Both the position numbers and the translations under genes were made by a program. A stretch of DNA of 23,273 nt from Ramicandelaber brevisporus. Its lineage: Eukaryota > Kickxellomycota > Ramicandelaberales > Ramicandelaberaceae. Below the pieces are notes generated by a model that was not told the origin of the DNA, made no database searches, and was given only the letters and a program-made list of their open reading frames with translations. The DNA lies in the NCBI GenBank assembly GCA_025201865.1, contig MU602697.1, positions 14,505-37,777 on the forward strand, given 5' to 3'. Positions within the stretch are counted from its first letter, which is position 1. Each line of letters opens with the position of its first letter. Below, piece by piece: positions 16,332 through 23,273 of the stretch.

Positions 16332-16955
16332 ATGAAGGCGTTCGCTTCCTCTGCCATTCTTGCATTGACTGCCACCGCTGCTGGTATGGTTGCTGCTGCC
16401 GATGACAACAAGAAACTCGACTCAGCCTCTGCAAAGTTTGTCGCACCACCATTCAACGGCTTGGTCAAGTTCACTCCTGCCGACAAGGGTGCATCCATCG
16501 TGGTCAACATTACATCTGGCCTGGTTGAGGGCGAGCAATACCCGTGGCACATCCATCAGTTTGCCGTCCCAGCCAACGGCAGCTGCGATGCCACCGGTGG
16601 CCATCTCGACGCGTTCCAAATCAAGAAGGCTGGCATGCCATACCACTGCGACAAGAACACCGCCAATGTCACCTGTGAAATGGGCGACTTGAGCGGCATG
16701 TTTGGCAACCTTACCACCACCGCTGCGGCCAATGGTTCGGCACAGCTGACTGCCACCGCGCCATATCTGGAGTTTACCGGCAACAACAGCATCCTGGGCA
16801 AGGCAGTCGTCATCCACGATAGCAAGGGCAAGCGTGTTGCATGCGCAAACATCGACGCGGCCTATATCACAAACGCTGCAGCCAACTTTGGAGCATCAAA
16901 CACTCTTGCCATGATTGCCGCCAGCACCGCCGTGGTCTTTGCTGCCTTGTTCTAA
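16332..16955 (+). CDS. GPI-anchored extracellular Cu-only-type superoxide dismutase
   Basis: 207 aa from the ATG at 16332; the frame is open further upstream only from a TTG. Signal peptide 1-22. Copper ligands of the Cu/Zn-SOD fold are visible: H73 and H75 in 'WHIHQF', H91 in 'GGHLDAF', and H162 in 'VVIHDSKGKRVAC'. C85 and C171 match the conserved disulfide; C106 and C115 may form a second. The zinc site looks lost: where classical enzymes have their later zinc histidines there is 'AGMPYHC' and 'CEMGDLSG'. The E-x-x-D of the latter (E116, D119) matches the Glu/Asp pair known from fungal Cu-only SODs such as Candida Sod5. Six N-x-S/T sequons are present. The C-terminus ends in a hydrophobic tail ('LAMIAASTAVVFAALF') after small residues, fitting GPI attachment. 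It would dismutate extracellular superoxide at the wall. It is followed 166 bp on by a small membrane protein gene. Confidence 0.88.
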   Translation: MKAFASSAILALTATAAGMVAAADDNKKLDSASAKFVAPPFNGLVKFTPADKGASIVVNITSGLVEGEQYPWHIHQFAVPANGSCDATGGHLDAFQIKKAGMPYHCDKNTANVTCEMGDLSGMFGNLTTTAAANGSAQLTATAPYLEFTGNNSILGKAVVIHDSKGKRVACANIDAAYITNAAANFGASNTLAMIAASTAVVFAALF

Positions 16956-17121
16956 ACATCATCACCATCACTATCACACATACCTTTCCACACAAATGCA
17001 CACCACCAGCCCCATTCACTCGTTCGTTCACATCCTTTCGTTCACATAATTCTTTTTGCCATTCAAAAAAATTACTATACTTTTTCGAAAGGTAAATCAA
17101 CATCTCGACAAGACTCTTGAA
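16956..17121 (+). promoter_or_regulatory. Short SOD 3' end / promoter of the small membrane protein
   Basis: 166 bp must contain both the SOD 3'UTR and the next gene's start region. It is CA/CAT-rich first, then AT-rich with CAAAAAAATTACTATACTTTTTCG before the leader. No clear TATA box or AATAAA is seen. Confidence 0.35.
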
Positions 17122-17463
17122 ATGGGCTTCTTTGGCGGCAGCGATGGACAAAACGTACCACCCATCTCGATCGAGGAGTGCCGCGAGCGTGCAAACTATG
17201 TCGGCGGGGTCACTGGCGCTACAGTAGGCGGTGCAGTGTATCTTATTGCAAAACAACTCACTGCTCTGCGAGGTCCGCCTCTGGCATTGATCACATTGAC
17301 AGTTGCCGGATTGTCAGGCATGGGCTTTTGGCACATTTCGTATGAACAAGAAGAGAGTGCAATGAACTTGTTTAAGCGGAGAATGCAGACTGTGGGACCA
17401 GACGGTAAAGTGAGATATTCGCAGGATGACTTTACGGAAACTGGTGGAATCAAGTATCGGTAA
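17122..17463 (+). CDS. Small two-TM protein, possibly Cox20-like assembly factor
   Basis: 113 aa from the ATG at 17122; the upstream open frame starts only at a TTG in leader DNA. Layout: polar N-terminus with 'PPISIEECRERANYVGG', TM1 (about 27-45, 'VGGVTGATVGGAVYLIAK'), short basic/Pro loop (46-53), TM2 (about 54-70), then 'GFWHISYEQEESAMNLFKRR' and a polar tail. Cox20 proteins share this order: a Cys-containing pre-TM segment followed by a small-residue helix, a second helix ending in G-x-W, then a charged helix. Cox20 sits in the mitochondrial inner membrane and chaperones newly made Cox2. The resemblance is by eye and short, so it could be another small mitochondrial membrane protein. No cleavable presequence is seen, which suits Cox20. 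The gene converges on the RBR gene with 190 bp between stops. Confidence 0.6.
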   Translation: MGFFGGSDGQNVPPISIEECRERANYVGGVTGATVGGAVYLIAKQLTALRGPPLALITLTVAGLSGMGFWHISYEQEESAMNLFKRRMQTVGPDGKVRYSQDDFTETGGIKYR

Positions 17464-17653
17464 TAGATTAAACGAGCTTAAAGAAGATGAAGAAAATGAA
17501 CGAATGAATGAATGGATGAATGAATGAACGATGAGAAAGAGAATAAATCGCAGAATGTAGTTTTGTATAATCTATAAAAGCAAGATGCAGAATAATAATA
17601 ATAAAAAAGTACAAGTTCTAGGATTAAGATTAAGATTCAGTTTACGCTTATGC
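17464..17653. terminator. Convergent 3'-end region with ATGA repeat
   Basis: 190 bp between stop codons. It holds an imperfect tetranucleotide array of GAAT/GATG units (about 17497-17531) and, for the plus-strand gene, an AATAAATCG at about 17542 as polyadenylation candidate. On the minus strand the TTTTTTATTATTATTATTCTG stretch is a plausible RBR 3'UTR. No gene is seen. Confidence 0.45.
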
Positions 17654-20600
17654 TTAAGATAGAATGAATGTGAGAATTGGATCGATTGTAGACTCGATAG
17701 CCATGTCAATACGCTCACCGAGTGTCGCATTTCCATTTGATCCAATGACATGTTGCTGAACGAATGCATCGGCAACAGCCGTTCTATTCTGTAGAGCCAT
17801 TGTACGGTGGAACTGCTGCTTCTGGGTCTTGACCGACATTTGCGTGCCCCACTTTAACATGAATTCCTCGCGAGCTTGCTCTGCAGCAGCTCGGATCTGG
17901 GCATCCTCATCAATCGTGCCATACAATTCACACTTGGCGCATTCTGTGCATTTTGTACCAGGAGTCTCTCGGAAATGCTGGCAATAGTGCTGATATGACT
18001 CTTGTTTGATGTCTTGACGGCACAGATAGCACATTACATAACCGCAGCGACAGGTCATCTTGTTGCAGCCAGATGATCGAACAAAGGAGAGGCCGCATTG
18101 AGGGCATGTGCGCTTAACAATTTCAGTCATGGTGCGCTCAATGTGCAACCGCAGTGCATCAACGCCGTCATCAATGCAGCGATGCCCAGCCGAGAACATA
18201 CGGTCACATAGCATGCATGAGGTTCGACAGCATGATGGATTCTTGCAGTGGAAGAGTGCGCCATTGGATTCATCCTCTGCTTCGAGTGTTTTCCCGTCCT
18301 GCATTGTGGATGGCGATGATGATGTTGACGACGAGGATGAGTCTCCAGGTGAGATTGGCGATGTTGATACAGCCGAGCACAAATATCCACTACTTGTGAA
18401 GGACAGAGCACATTGCAGCCACTGAAGCCACGACACTGGTCCACTTCCTTCACTCACAGTGCTTATATCAAATGGAGTTGGACCATCCAGATGATACCGC
18501 GGAGGAGCACGACTGGCGGCACGAGCTTTAGCGCCAGCCAGGTACTTTGCTCTAGCCTGCAATCGAATCCAAGCATGTCGCCGACCTGATCCAAAGAACC
18601 AAGTTGCACCAATTACAAGACCAATCACTCCAAAGTCAAACAGAGGAACAGCAATGACAGATACCTGGGAAGCCACACCGCTGGATGCCCACAGAATTGG
18701 CGAATAAACTACAACCATTCCAACTAGCGCGAGACACATCAACAATACGAGTACAGCAGCAGCAATAACGATGGAAAAGCGGACACCATTGATGTTATCC
18801 CAAATGCCAGTTGGATGCGCAGAGACTGCTTCAAAATAGCTGCAGAATGGACAGCGAGCAACATCCAGCCCGGCATCAATTAAGGAACGCTGAGCAGTGG
18901 CATCTAGGTGGGACTGCAGCAGTGGTTTTGGCAGCAGTCGAGACAGTTCAGATACAGGAATCAGAGATTGGCAGCCAGAAGTACTGAAGCAGGTTACAGC
19001 GCCACTCGATATAGCAGAGTCTGAAGCAGCGGACTGTGACTGATTTACAGTCAAACTACCATGAACAGACTGCGTCACATATGATACAAGGCAATCTTTG
19101 CAGAAGATGTGGCCATCGCAGCACTGAGCACTCAATTCGAACGACTGAGCTCCATCGCAGCAGCTGCATACTAATCCCTGTTCAGTCTCTTCATATTCCT
19201 CATTGTTGATTACATGTGCATATTCAGCATCCCTCTCAATCTGTCGATCCAACAGCGCCTTTTCGAGTCTTTCCACATCATGGAGTAAATCCAAGTCAAA
19301 CATTGCTGGAGTGATCATGGGTGTAGGGACTGGTGTTGACATAATAGATGAGGACGTGACAGTAGTTGTTGTTGCCACAGCTGTTGTCGTTGATGTTGTT
19401 GATGACGATGTCGAGCTTAGTTGAGGATTGCGTTTGTCGAATGACACAATGCGCCGCCACCATGGTGCACGCGCTGCCTTCTGTGGCACTGTATACGTCT
19501 CATTGTCTGAAATTGCTGCATTATTGACTGTGCTGCGAGTGTTGGATTGTCTTTCATCTCGAATCTGTAAGCTAGCTTGTACATAATCAAACCCACATTC
19601 TGCCAGAATTGTTTGTAGCGTTGTTTTACTCATATCTGGGAATGTCATCTGCAATCGTTGCACTGCACCTTCAATATAGGTTGGTGTTTTGAAGAAATCC
19701 GCTGTTGTTAATATCCCATGCCCTTGTTGCAAACGCCTTGGATAAACTGGTCTTCTTCTCAGCTCTTTACGCAGTTTGAGATGATGTCTATCTTTATTAG
19801 CCTGGTTAAATTTTCCATCAATGTCTTCATCACTCTCTTCATCACTGTCACTGTCACTGTCATCCAAGTATCCTCCAGTTGCCGAGCGTGATCTAGACGA
19901 GCGCTGATTTGATATCCATGGAAACATTTTAGTTACTCTGTTCCATAGCTGAGATGAATCCAGCCATCTTCCAATACCCGTTTGATCCAATAAACCACCG
20001 TCCATTCTGCCACTTCTGCTGTCATAATGTTGCATATAGGAATGATTACCTTCTATTCCATCACAGTTACATTCGTATGCCAATAGATGAGCAATAGTGT
20101 GTTCCAATGGATATTCGGCCGTAATCTTGACAATGTCCTTTAAATGAGTTACATCGCAATCTGGAAACATTTCATTGAGCTGATATAAACTGAAGTTTAG
20201 ATGAGCCGTGTTCGCATGTAATATTCTACCATCTTTGGCAAACAGCATTTGTCCATCACTCGATAGTCTAAATTTGTCAGACGTTATATCGCAATGTCCA
20301 TTGGAAGGCAGTGGCTGGACTGGAGTGCGCTGTGGATACATTCCAGCCATCTCGCTCAATTTGGATCTGATGGCTTCAGCGGCTGATGCTGGATCCATCG
20401 ATGTGAAGTGAGGATGTCGCCAGAGACAGTGAATGAATCGAGGATCACACAGGGGAAACTCGCGTTCCAATGTGGCAAGAATATCGCGACGATGGCTATC
20501 CCGCGTTAATCTTGGCTGTGATTGTGATGGTGTTGATAGTGGTAGTATCGTTGGTGGCTGTAGTGCTGCCGTTGTTGCTACTGAAGAGGATGTTGACATG

Positions 20601-20806
20601 GTTGGGACTGGTACAGTAGATATACCTGGCAATGTTGACAGTGTTGGCTGCGTGTTGGCTGAGGTTGCATAGCTTTGTTGCTGAGAGATGGCTCGAGATT
20701 GCCGAGACTGAAGGTCAAACAGACCACCAAAGAACCGCTTAACCAGTTTGCGACGCGGCTCGGTAGCCGTACTATTGCCTTCAGCAGGACTCGCTCGGTC
20801 GTCCAT
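17654..20806 (-). CDS. RNF216-type RBR (RING-IBR-RING) E3 ubiquitin ligase with inserted TM pair
   Basis: 1050 aa from the ATG at 20806-20804; the frame is open further upstream only from a TTG. N-terminal half: three segments resembling CUE ubiquitin-binding domains (about 108-150 with 'EREFPLCDPRFI', 209-244 with 'NEMFPDCDVTHL', 380-412 with 'QMTFPDMSKTTLQTIL'), and an Asp/Ser acidic run (about 315-330). RBR module: RING1 from about 545 ('LVCSCCDG', 'CCDGHIFCKDCLVSY'), a Cys pair 'RCPFC' near 652, then about 200 residues with two hydrophobic helices (about 677-705, 714-737) and a Ser-rich loop. IBR follows (851-878, 'FHCKNPSCCRTSCMLC'), then RING2 (897-928). RING2 has 'GCNKMTCRCGYVMCYLC', so the catalytic Cys should be C919, with 'HYCQHFRE' after it as in RNF216/TRIAD3. 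RBR enzymes pass ubiquitin through this Cys. The insertion would place the ligase on a membrane. Divergent from GID8. Confidence 0.85.
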   Translation of the reverse strand: MDDRASPAEGNSTATEPRRKLVKRFFGGLFDLQSRQSRAISQQQSYATSANTQPTLSTLPGISTVPVPTMSTSSSVATTAALQPPTILPLSTPSQSQPRLTRDSHRRDILATLEREFPLCDPRFIHCLWRHPHFTSMDPASAAEAIRSKLSEMAGMYPQRTPVQPLPSNGHCDITSDKFRLSSDGQMLFAKDGRILHANTAHLNFSLYQLNEMFPDCDVTHLKDIVKITAEYPLEHTIAHLLAYECNCDGIEGNHSYMQHYDSRSGRMDGGLLDQTGIGRWLDSSQLWNRVTKMFPWISNQRSSRSRSATGGYLDDSDSDSDEESDEDIDGKFNQANKDRHHLKLRKELRRRPVYPRRLQQGHGILTTADFFKTPTYIEGAVQRLQMTFPDMSKTTLQTILAECGFDYVQASLQIRDERQSNTRSTVNNAAISDNETYTVPQKAARAPWWRRIVSFDKRNPQLSSTSSSTTSTTTAVATTTTVTSSSIMSTPVPTPMITPAMFDLDLLHDVERLEKALLDRQIERDAEYAHVINNEEYEETEQGLVCSCCDGAQSFELSAQCCDGHIFCKDCLVSYVTQSVHGSLTVNQSQSAASDSAISSGAVTCFSTSGCQSLIPVSELSRLLPKPLLQSHLDATAQRSLIDAGLDVARCPFCSYFEAVSAHPTGIWDNINGVRFSIVIAAAVLVLLMCLALVGMVVVYSPILWASSGVASQVSVIAVPLFDFGVIGLVIGATWFFGSGRRHAWIRLQARAKYLAGAKARAASRAPPRYHLDGPTPFDISTVSEGSGPVSWLQWLQCALSFTSSGYLCSAVSTSPISPGDSSSSSTSSSPSTMQDGKTLEAEDESNGALFHCKNPSCCRTSCMLCDRMFSAGHRCIDDGVDALRLHIERTMTEIVKRTCPQCGLSFVRSSGCNKMTCRCGYVMCYLCRQDIKQESYQHYCQHFRETPGTKCTECAKCELYGTIDEDAQIRAAAEQAREEFMLKWGTQMSVKTQKQQFHRTMALQNRTAVADAFVQQHVIGSNGNATLGERIDMAIESTIDPILTFILS

Positions 20807-20976
20807 TCTGGCGTCAAGAAGGAAGAACAAGAACAAGAAGGAGAAGGAGAAGGAGAAGGAGCAGGCAGAGGAGGAGTAGTAGTCCTAGTAGCCGCGAGAG
20901 AGTGTGCACAAATAACTTTGCTTGAAACACGTTCGAGCAAAAAGAAAGAAAGAAAGAAATCAACAGTTCGAGAACG
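20807..20976. promoter_or_regulatory. Bidirectional promoter between the RBR ligase and GID8
   Basis: 170 bp separate the two start codons. The plus strand is GA/AG-rich (runs of GAAGAA and GAGAAG at about 20818-20875, AAAGAAAGAAAG at about 20940-20958), so the minus strand is a CT-rich leader for the ligase. No TATA box in either direction. Confidence 0.5.
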
Positions 20977-21798
20977 ATGTCAACCCCATCAGCGTCGGCA
21001 GCAGCAACTGGTGGTGGCGGTGGTGGTAGCAGCAGTAATGTCAGTAAGAGTGTGATATCGGCCGGAGAGTGGAACCAGCGGCTTGCAACGGTTGATATAA
21101 GCGACGAGGATCTGAATAAGCTCGTGATGAACTATTTGGTGGTTGAAGGGTATACAGATGCAGCAAAGGCGTTCAGTTCCGAGAGTGGAATAGCGTTGAC
21201 ATCAGATACTGACCCGATTGAAAGACGCATGAGTATCAGAAGCTCAATTCAAACTGGAAACATTCCCGAAGCAATCGAGAAGATTAACGATTTGAATCCA
21301 GAGATATTAGATGTGGAGCCGACCATCTGCTTTAGATTGCACTTGCAGTACCTAATTGAGCTGATTAGAAACGGTCAAACTCTGGAAGCCATCCAGTATG
21401 CGCAGGAAGAACTGGCTCCAAGAGGCGAGTCCAACCCGGAGCTATTGCCTGAGCTCGAGGATGTTATGGCTCTACTCGCATTTGATACCGACGATCTGAG
21501 TGGCACTGGTGGACTGCCTCAAGCATTGCGTATATTGTTGGATTTTGCACAGCGCCAACAAACTGCAAATGAATTGAACTCTGCAATTTTAAAGACGCTG
21601 AATCAACCAAGTGAATCCAAATTGCCTGCATTGGTCAAATTACTCTCCTGGTCTCAAAGTCAACTTGATGATAGAGCAATCTATCCTCGTCTCAATGACA
21701 TCACATCTGGTGAATTGGTTGTTCAATCACAATCTCCTCAGCCGCCGCCAGTATCATCGTCTTCAGAGGCTGCTATGGATATTACAGCCACATTTTAG
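20977..21798 (+). CDS. GID8: GID8, LisH-CTLH scaffold subunit of the GID/CTLH E3 ligase
   Basis: 273 aa from the ATG at 20977. A Gly/Ser-rich N-terminus (1-25) precedes 'EWNQRL...DISDEDLNKLVMNYLVVEGY' and a LisH motif (about 45-77, 'YTDAAKAFSSESGI'). Next comes a CTLH domain (about 83-140, 'RMSIRSSIQTGNIPEAIEKIN', 'FRLHLQYLIELIR'), then the CRA region (about 136-235, 'EAIQYAQEELAP', 'ELEDVMALLAF') and a Ser/Pro/Gln tail. This matches GID8/TWA1 over its full length; family members are about 230 aa plus. GID8 holds together the multisubunit GID (CTLH) ligase, which in yeast degrades gluconeogenic enzymes on glucose return. It converges on RPN12 (97 bp between stops) and is divergent from the RBR ligase. 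No oddities are seen in the fold; the low-complexity ends are extra. Confidence 0.93.
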   Translation: MSTPSASAAATGGGGGGSSSNVSKSVISAGEWNQRLATVDISDEDLNKLVMNYLVVEGYTDAAKAFSSESGIALTSDTDPIERRMSIRSSIQTGNIPEAIEKINDLNPEILDVEPTICFRLHLQYLIELIRNGQTLEAIQYAQEELAPRGESNPELLPELEDVMALLAFDTDDLSGTGGLPQALRILLDFAQRQQTANELNSAILKTLNQPSESKLPALVKLLSWSQSQLDDRAIYPRLNDITSGELVVQSQSPQPPPVSSSSEAAMDITATF

Positions 21799-21895
21799 AT
21801 CATCATACTAACTTTCGTGATTACTGTACTTCTTTCTTCATTATTATAACCTAACTTTTAACTAATTTAACTAACTTTCTTATTAAATGTCATAA
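21799..21895. terminator. Convergent 3'-end region (GID8 / RPN12)
   Basis: 97 bp, very AT-rich, with a TAACCTAACTTTTAACTAATTTAACTAAC-like repeat of CTAA units and TTATTAAATG. It presumably carries the polyadenylation signals of both genes. Confidence 0.4.
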
Positions 21896-22777
21896 TTAGA
21901 TAATACGCTCCAATTCACGAGCATAATGCAAAGTCTGCTGCATTGTACGGGTTGGCTTGTATGCAGTTTCCGCAGTCATTTCATCATTGGCTTCAAATTT
22001 GATGACACGATCCATCGCCTCAATAGTCCATCCGCGCTCATGAGCAAACTGTGCAATCTCGTTTTGAGCGTCCAGGAACAGCAGATTGGCGGCATCCTCC
22101 ATTGGCAGTGACTTGTATGAACGCTCGCAGCATCTTGCAATCTCTGCACGAATGGTATCCAGCAGCACATCAACAAACACGAGATACTCTGGGGCTGGAA
22201 CATCCTCACGCAATGCCCACACTTTCTTGTAGTTACCAACGGTGACCTGCTGCTCGAGATTGACTGGATACTGTAAAAGAGTGCTGTTGCCAATGGCATC
22301 CAGGTCAATGCGTTCAAGAGCAGTGTGGAAATCAGCAATGCGGCCCTGCGCCAGCAAGCGCAGTAAATCCAGACCAACCAACGTGTGCATGCGATGAGAT
22401 GGAGTCAACACGTTGCCTTTGCCAGAGGCACCAGCGCCTGATGCAAATTCAAAGTAGAACCGATGCAGCTGGACAATGTACCGTTCAAAAGAGTCGAAAT
22501 CACCGGCACGGATGCTCCAAAACGCACCAACTTCCAGAACGTCGCGAGCAAGAGACAGCACCTGGCGACGGAACGGATCAGCTGCAGCAGTCGATGGGTC
22601 AATCTCGAGGTGTCCGAGCTGGATGAGCTTCAGCTTGAGCTCGCTCAGGAACAGGTTGCACTGAACAAGATCGCTGTTCTCTTTGGCAAATTCGGCCTTT
22701 AGAGAATCGAACTGGGCAGTGGCCTCGGCTAGCATGGCCGAGTCGGACGAGCTGAAGCGTCTTGTAGTTGGTGTCAT
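21896..22777 (-). CDS. RPN12: 26S proteasome regulatory subunit RPN12 (PSMD8)
   Basis: 293 aa from the ATG at 22777-22775 (MTPTTRRFSSSD...). An in-frame ATG at 22882 exists, but the intervening 35 codons read as a pyrimidine-rich leader with a splice acceptor, so it was not used. Features of the PSMD8/Mts3 family: an N-terminal helical segment with 'CNLFLSELKLKLIQLG'; 'LEVGAFWSIRAGDFDSFERYI' (family: L-E-x-G-A-x-x-S-I-x-x-x-D-F-x-S-F-E-R-Y); the 'LLRLLAQGRIADFHTALERI' helices; 'NYKKVWAL'; and the PCI-like C-terminus 'IRAEIARCCERSYKSL' with 'FAHERGW'. Rpn12 joins the 19S lid last and helps the lid dock on the base. Length is close to yeast (274) and human (about 350 for the long form). Neighbours GID8 and the RBR ligase act upstream in the same pathway. 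Confidence 0.94.
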   Translation of the reverse strand: MTPTTRRFSSSDSAMLAEATAQFDSLKAEFAKENSDLVQCNLFLSELKLKLIQLGHLEIDPSTAAADPFRRQVLSLARDVLEVGAFWSIRAGDFDSFERYIVQLHRFYFEFASGAGASGKGNVLTPSHRMHTLVGLDLLRLLAQGRIADFHTALERIDLDAIGNSTLLQYPVNLEQQVTVGNYKKVWALREDVPAPEYLVFVDVLLDTIRAEIARCCERSYKSLPMEDAANLLFLDAQNEIAQFAHERGWTIEAMDRVIKFEANDEMTAETAYKPTRTMQQTLHYARELERII

Positions 22778-23196
22778 TTCAAAGTTGTACTGAACAGGCG
22801 AGACGCGTAATATACTGTTTGGGAGAAGAAGAAAAAAAGGCAAGGTGAGAAACCAAACCACACCAGCCAAGCTGCATTGCATTGCACTGCATTCATCGTC
22901 ATCCTCCTCCCCCTTCCTCCATTAATGAACATCATGTCCACTGCTCGAGAGCCGATTGAAGCACAGCGCGTTTGTGCCCTATGGTTCCTGCGGCGACCAA
23001 GGCGTGGTTTGATTCGTCATCAAGAATGCAGTGCAGGCGTCACTCAGCTGTTGTGCTGTTCTTCTACCGACCGTATCATCCGACTCAGCAATTGTAACAC
23101 GGACTTTTTGACTGCCAACTTGATTGCTTTGCTTTTTTCTTCTTCTTCATCGTCGTTGTCCTTGTCGCCGTCGTTTCTCATAACAACAGATCTAGT
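22778..23196. promoter_or_regulatory. Divergent region between RPN12 and a mitochondrial-type gene
   Basis: 419 bp with both promoters. Next to RPN12 (minus strand) is a T/C tract ending in CTTCTCCCAAACAG (acceptor at 22815), a candidate leader intron with a weak donor near 22863 (49 nt). Next to the plus-strand gene is a long T/C tract ending in CATAACAACAG (acceptor at 23189), again a candidate leader intron with no clear donor. No proteasome-associated control element GGTGGCAAA was found. No other gene is seen. Confidence 0.4.
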
Positions 23197-23273
23197 ATGC
23201 AGCGTCTGCAATACACCAAAGCAGCATCTCGTGCTGTGGCAAACCGTGCCTTCCTCGTCGGCGCTCGCCGTGG
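23197..23273 (+). CDS. 5' end of a probable mitochondrial protein (truncated by window)
   Basis: The ATG at 23197 opens 25 complete codons running off the window: MQRLQYTKAASRAVANRAFL and then 'VGARR'. Six basic residues, none acidic, many Ala: a typical mitochondrial presequence. A splice-acceptor-like CAACAG sits 7 nt upstream. The mature product lies outside the window, so its identity is unknown. Confidence 0.6.
   Translation, partial: MQRLQYTKAASRAVANRAFLVGARR

Noticed and set aside
22778-22882. Hydrophobic N-terminal extension of RPN12 that resembles a signal peptide
   Set aside because: Proteasome lid subunits are cytosolic or nuclear; the segment is a T/C tract ending in an AAACAG acceptor, and the family N-terminus fits the ATG at 22777.

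Overview
The window looks like nuclear DNA of a fungus. Supporting evidence: a GPI-anchored, copper-only-type superoxide dismutase; a PX-PH-RhoGAP protein of Bem3 type; an Erj5-type ER DnaJ; an ECM15-type thiamine-binding protein; short intergenic gaps; and sparse short introns (one clear coding intron with a GTATGT donor, plus several candidate introns in 5' leaders). The lineage cannot be fixed from sequence alone. Intron-poor genes and poly-Gln/Thr tracts would suit an early-diverging group, but that is only an inference. I see no rRNA, tRNA, transposon, CRISPR array or viral element.

Layout, left to right. 1-263 (-): 5' part of an ECM15/UPF0045-like gene. 628-1269 (+): unrecognised coiled-coil protein. 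1528-2367 (+): cytochrome c oxidase subunit Vb (yeast Cox4), two exons. 2462-3478 (-): Erj5-like ER J-protein. 4328-8545 (+): Bem3-like RhoGAP with a long leader. 8973-10979 (+): secreted PNGase A-like amidase. 11139-12578 (-): Ala/Glu-rich disordered protein with four basic modules. 12579-14847: 2.3 kb without a convincing gene, probably a long leader plus two promoters. 14848-15204 (+): secreted GLP-repeat protein. 16332-16955 (+): GPI-anchored Cu-only SOD-like protein. 17122-17463 (+): small two-TM protein resembling Cox20. 17654-20806 (-): RNF216-type RBR ubiquitin ligase with two predicted membrane segments inserted between RING1 and IBR. 20977-21798 (+): GID8. 21896-22777 (-): proteasome subunit RPN12. 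23197-end (+): start of a probably mitochondrial protein.

Functional themes. Three neighbouring genes (17.65-22.78 kb) belong to the ubiquitin-proteasome system: an RBR E3, a GID/CTLH E3 scaffold subunit and a 19S lid subunit. The first two share a 170-bp divergent promoter. Two genes concern cytochrome oxidase (Vb and a Cox20 candidate). Three encode secreted or wall products (PNGase A-like, GLP-repeat, SOD), consistent with a walled fungal cell surface. Convergent gene pairs are separated by only about 95-190 bp, so 3' ends are tightly packed.

The points most worth a second look are the membrane-inserted RBR ligase, the Ala-rich protein with repeated R-x-S-I basic modules and its very long leader, the aromatic-free GLP-repeat secreted protein, and the recurring 5'-leader introns.
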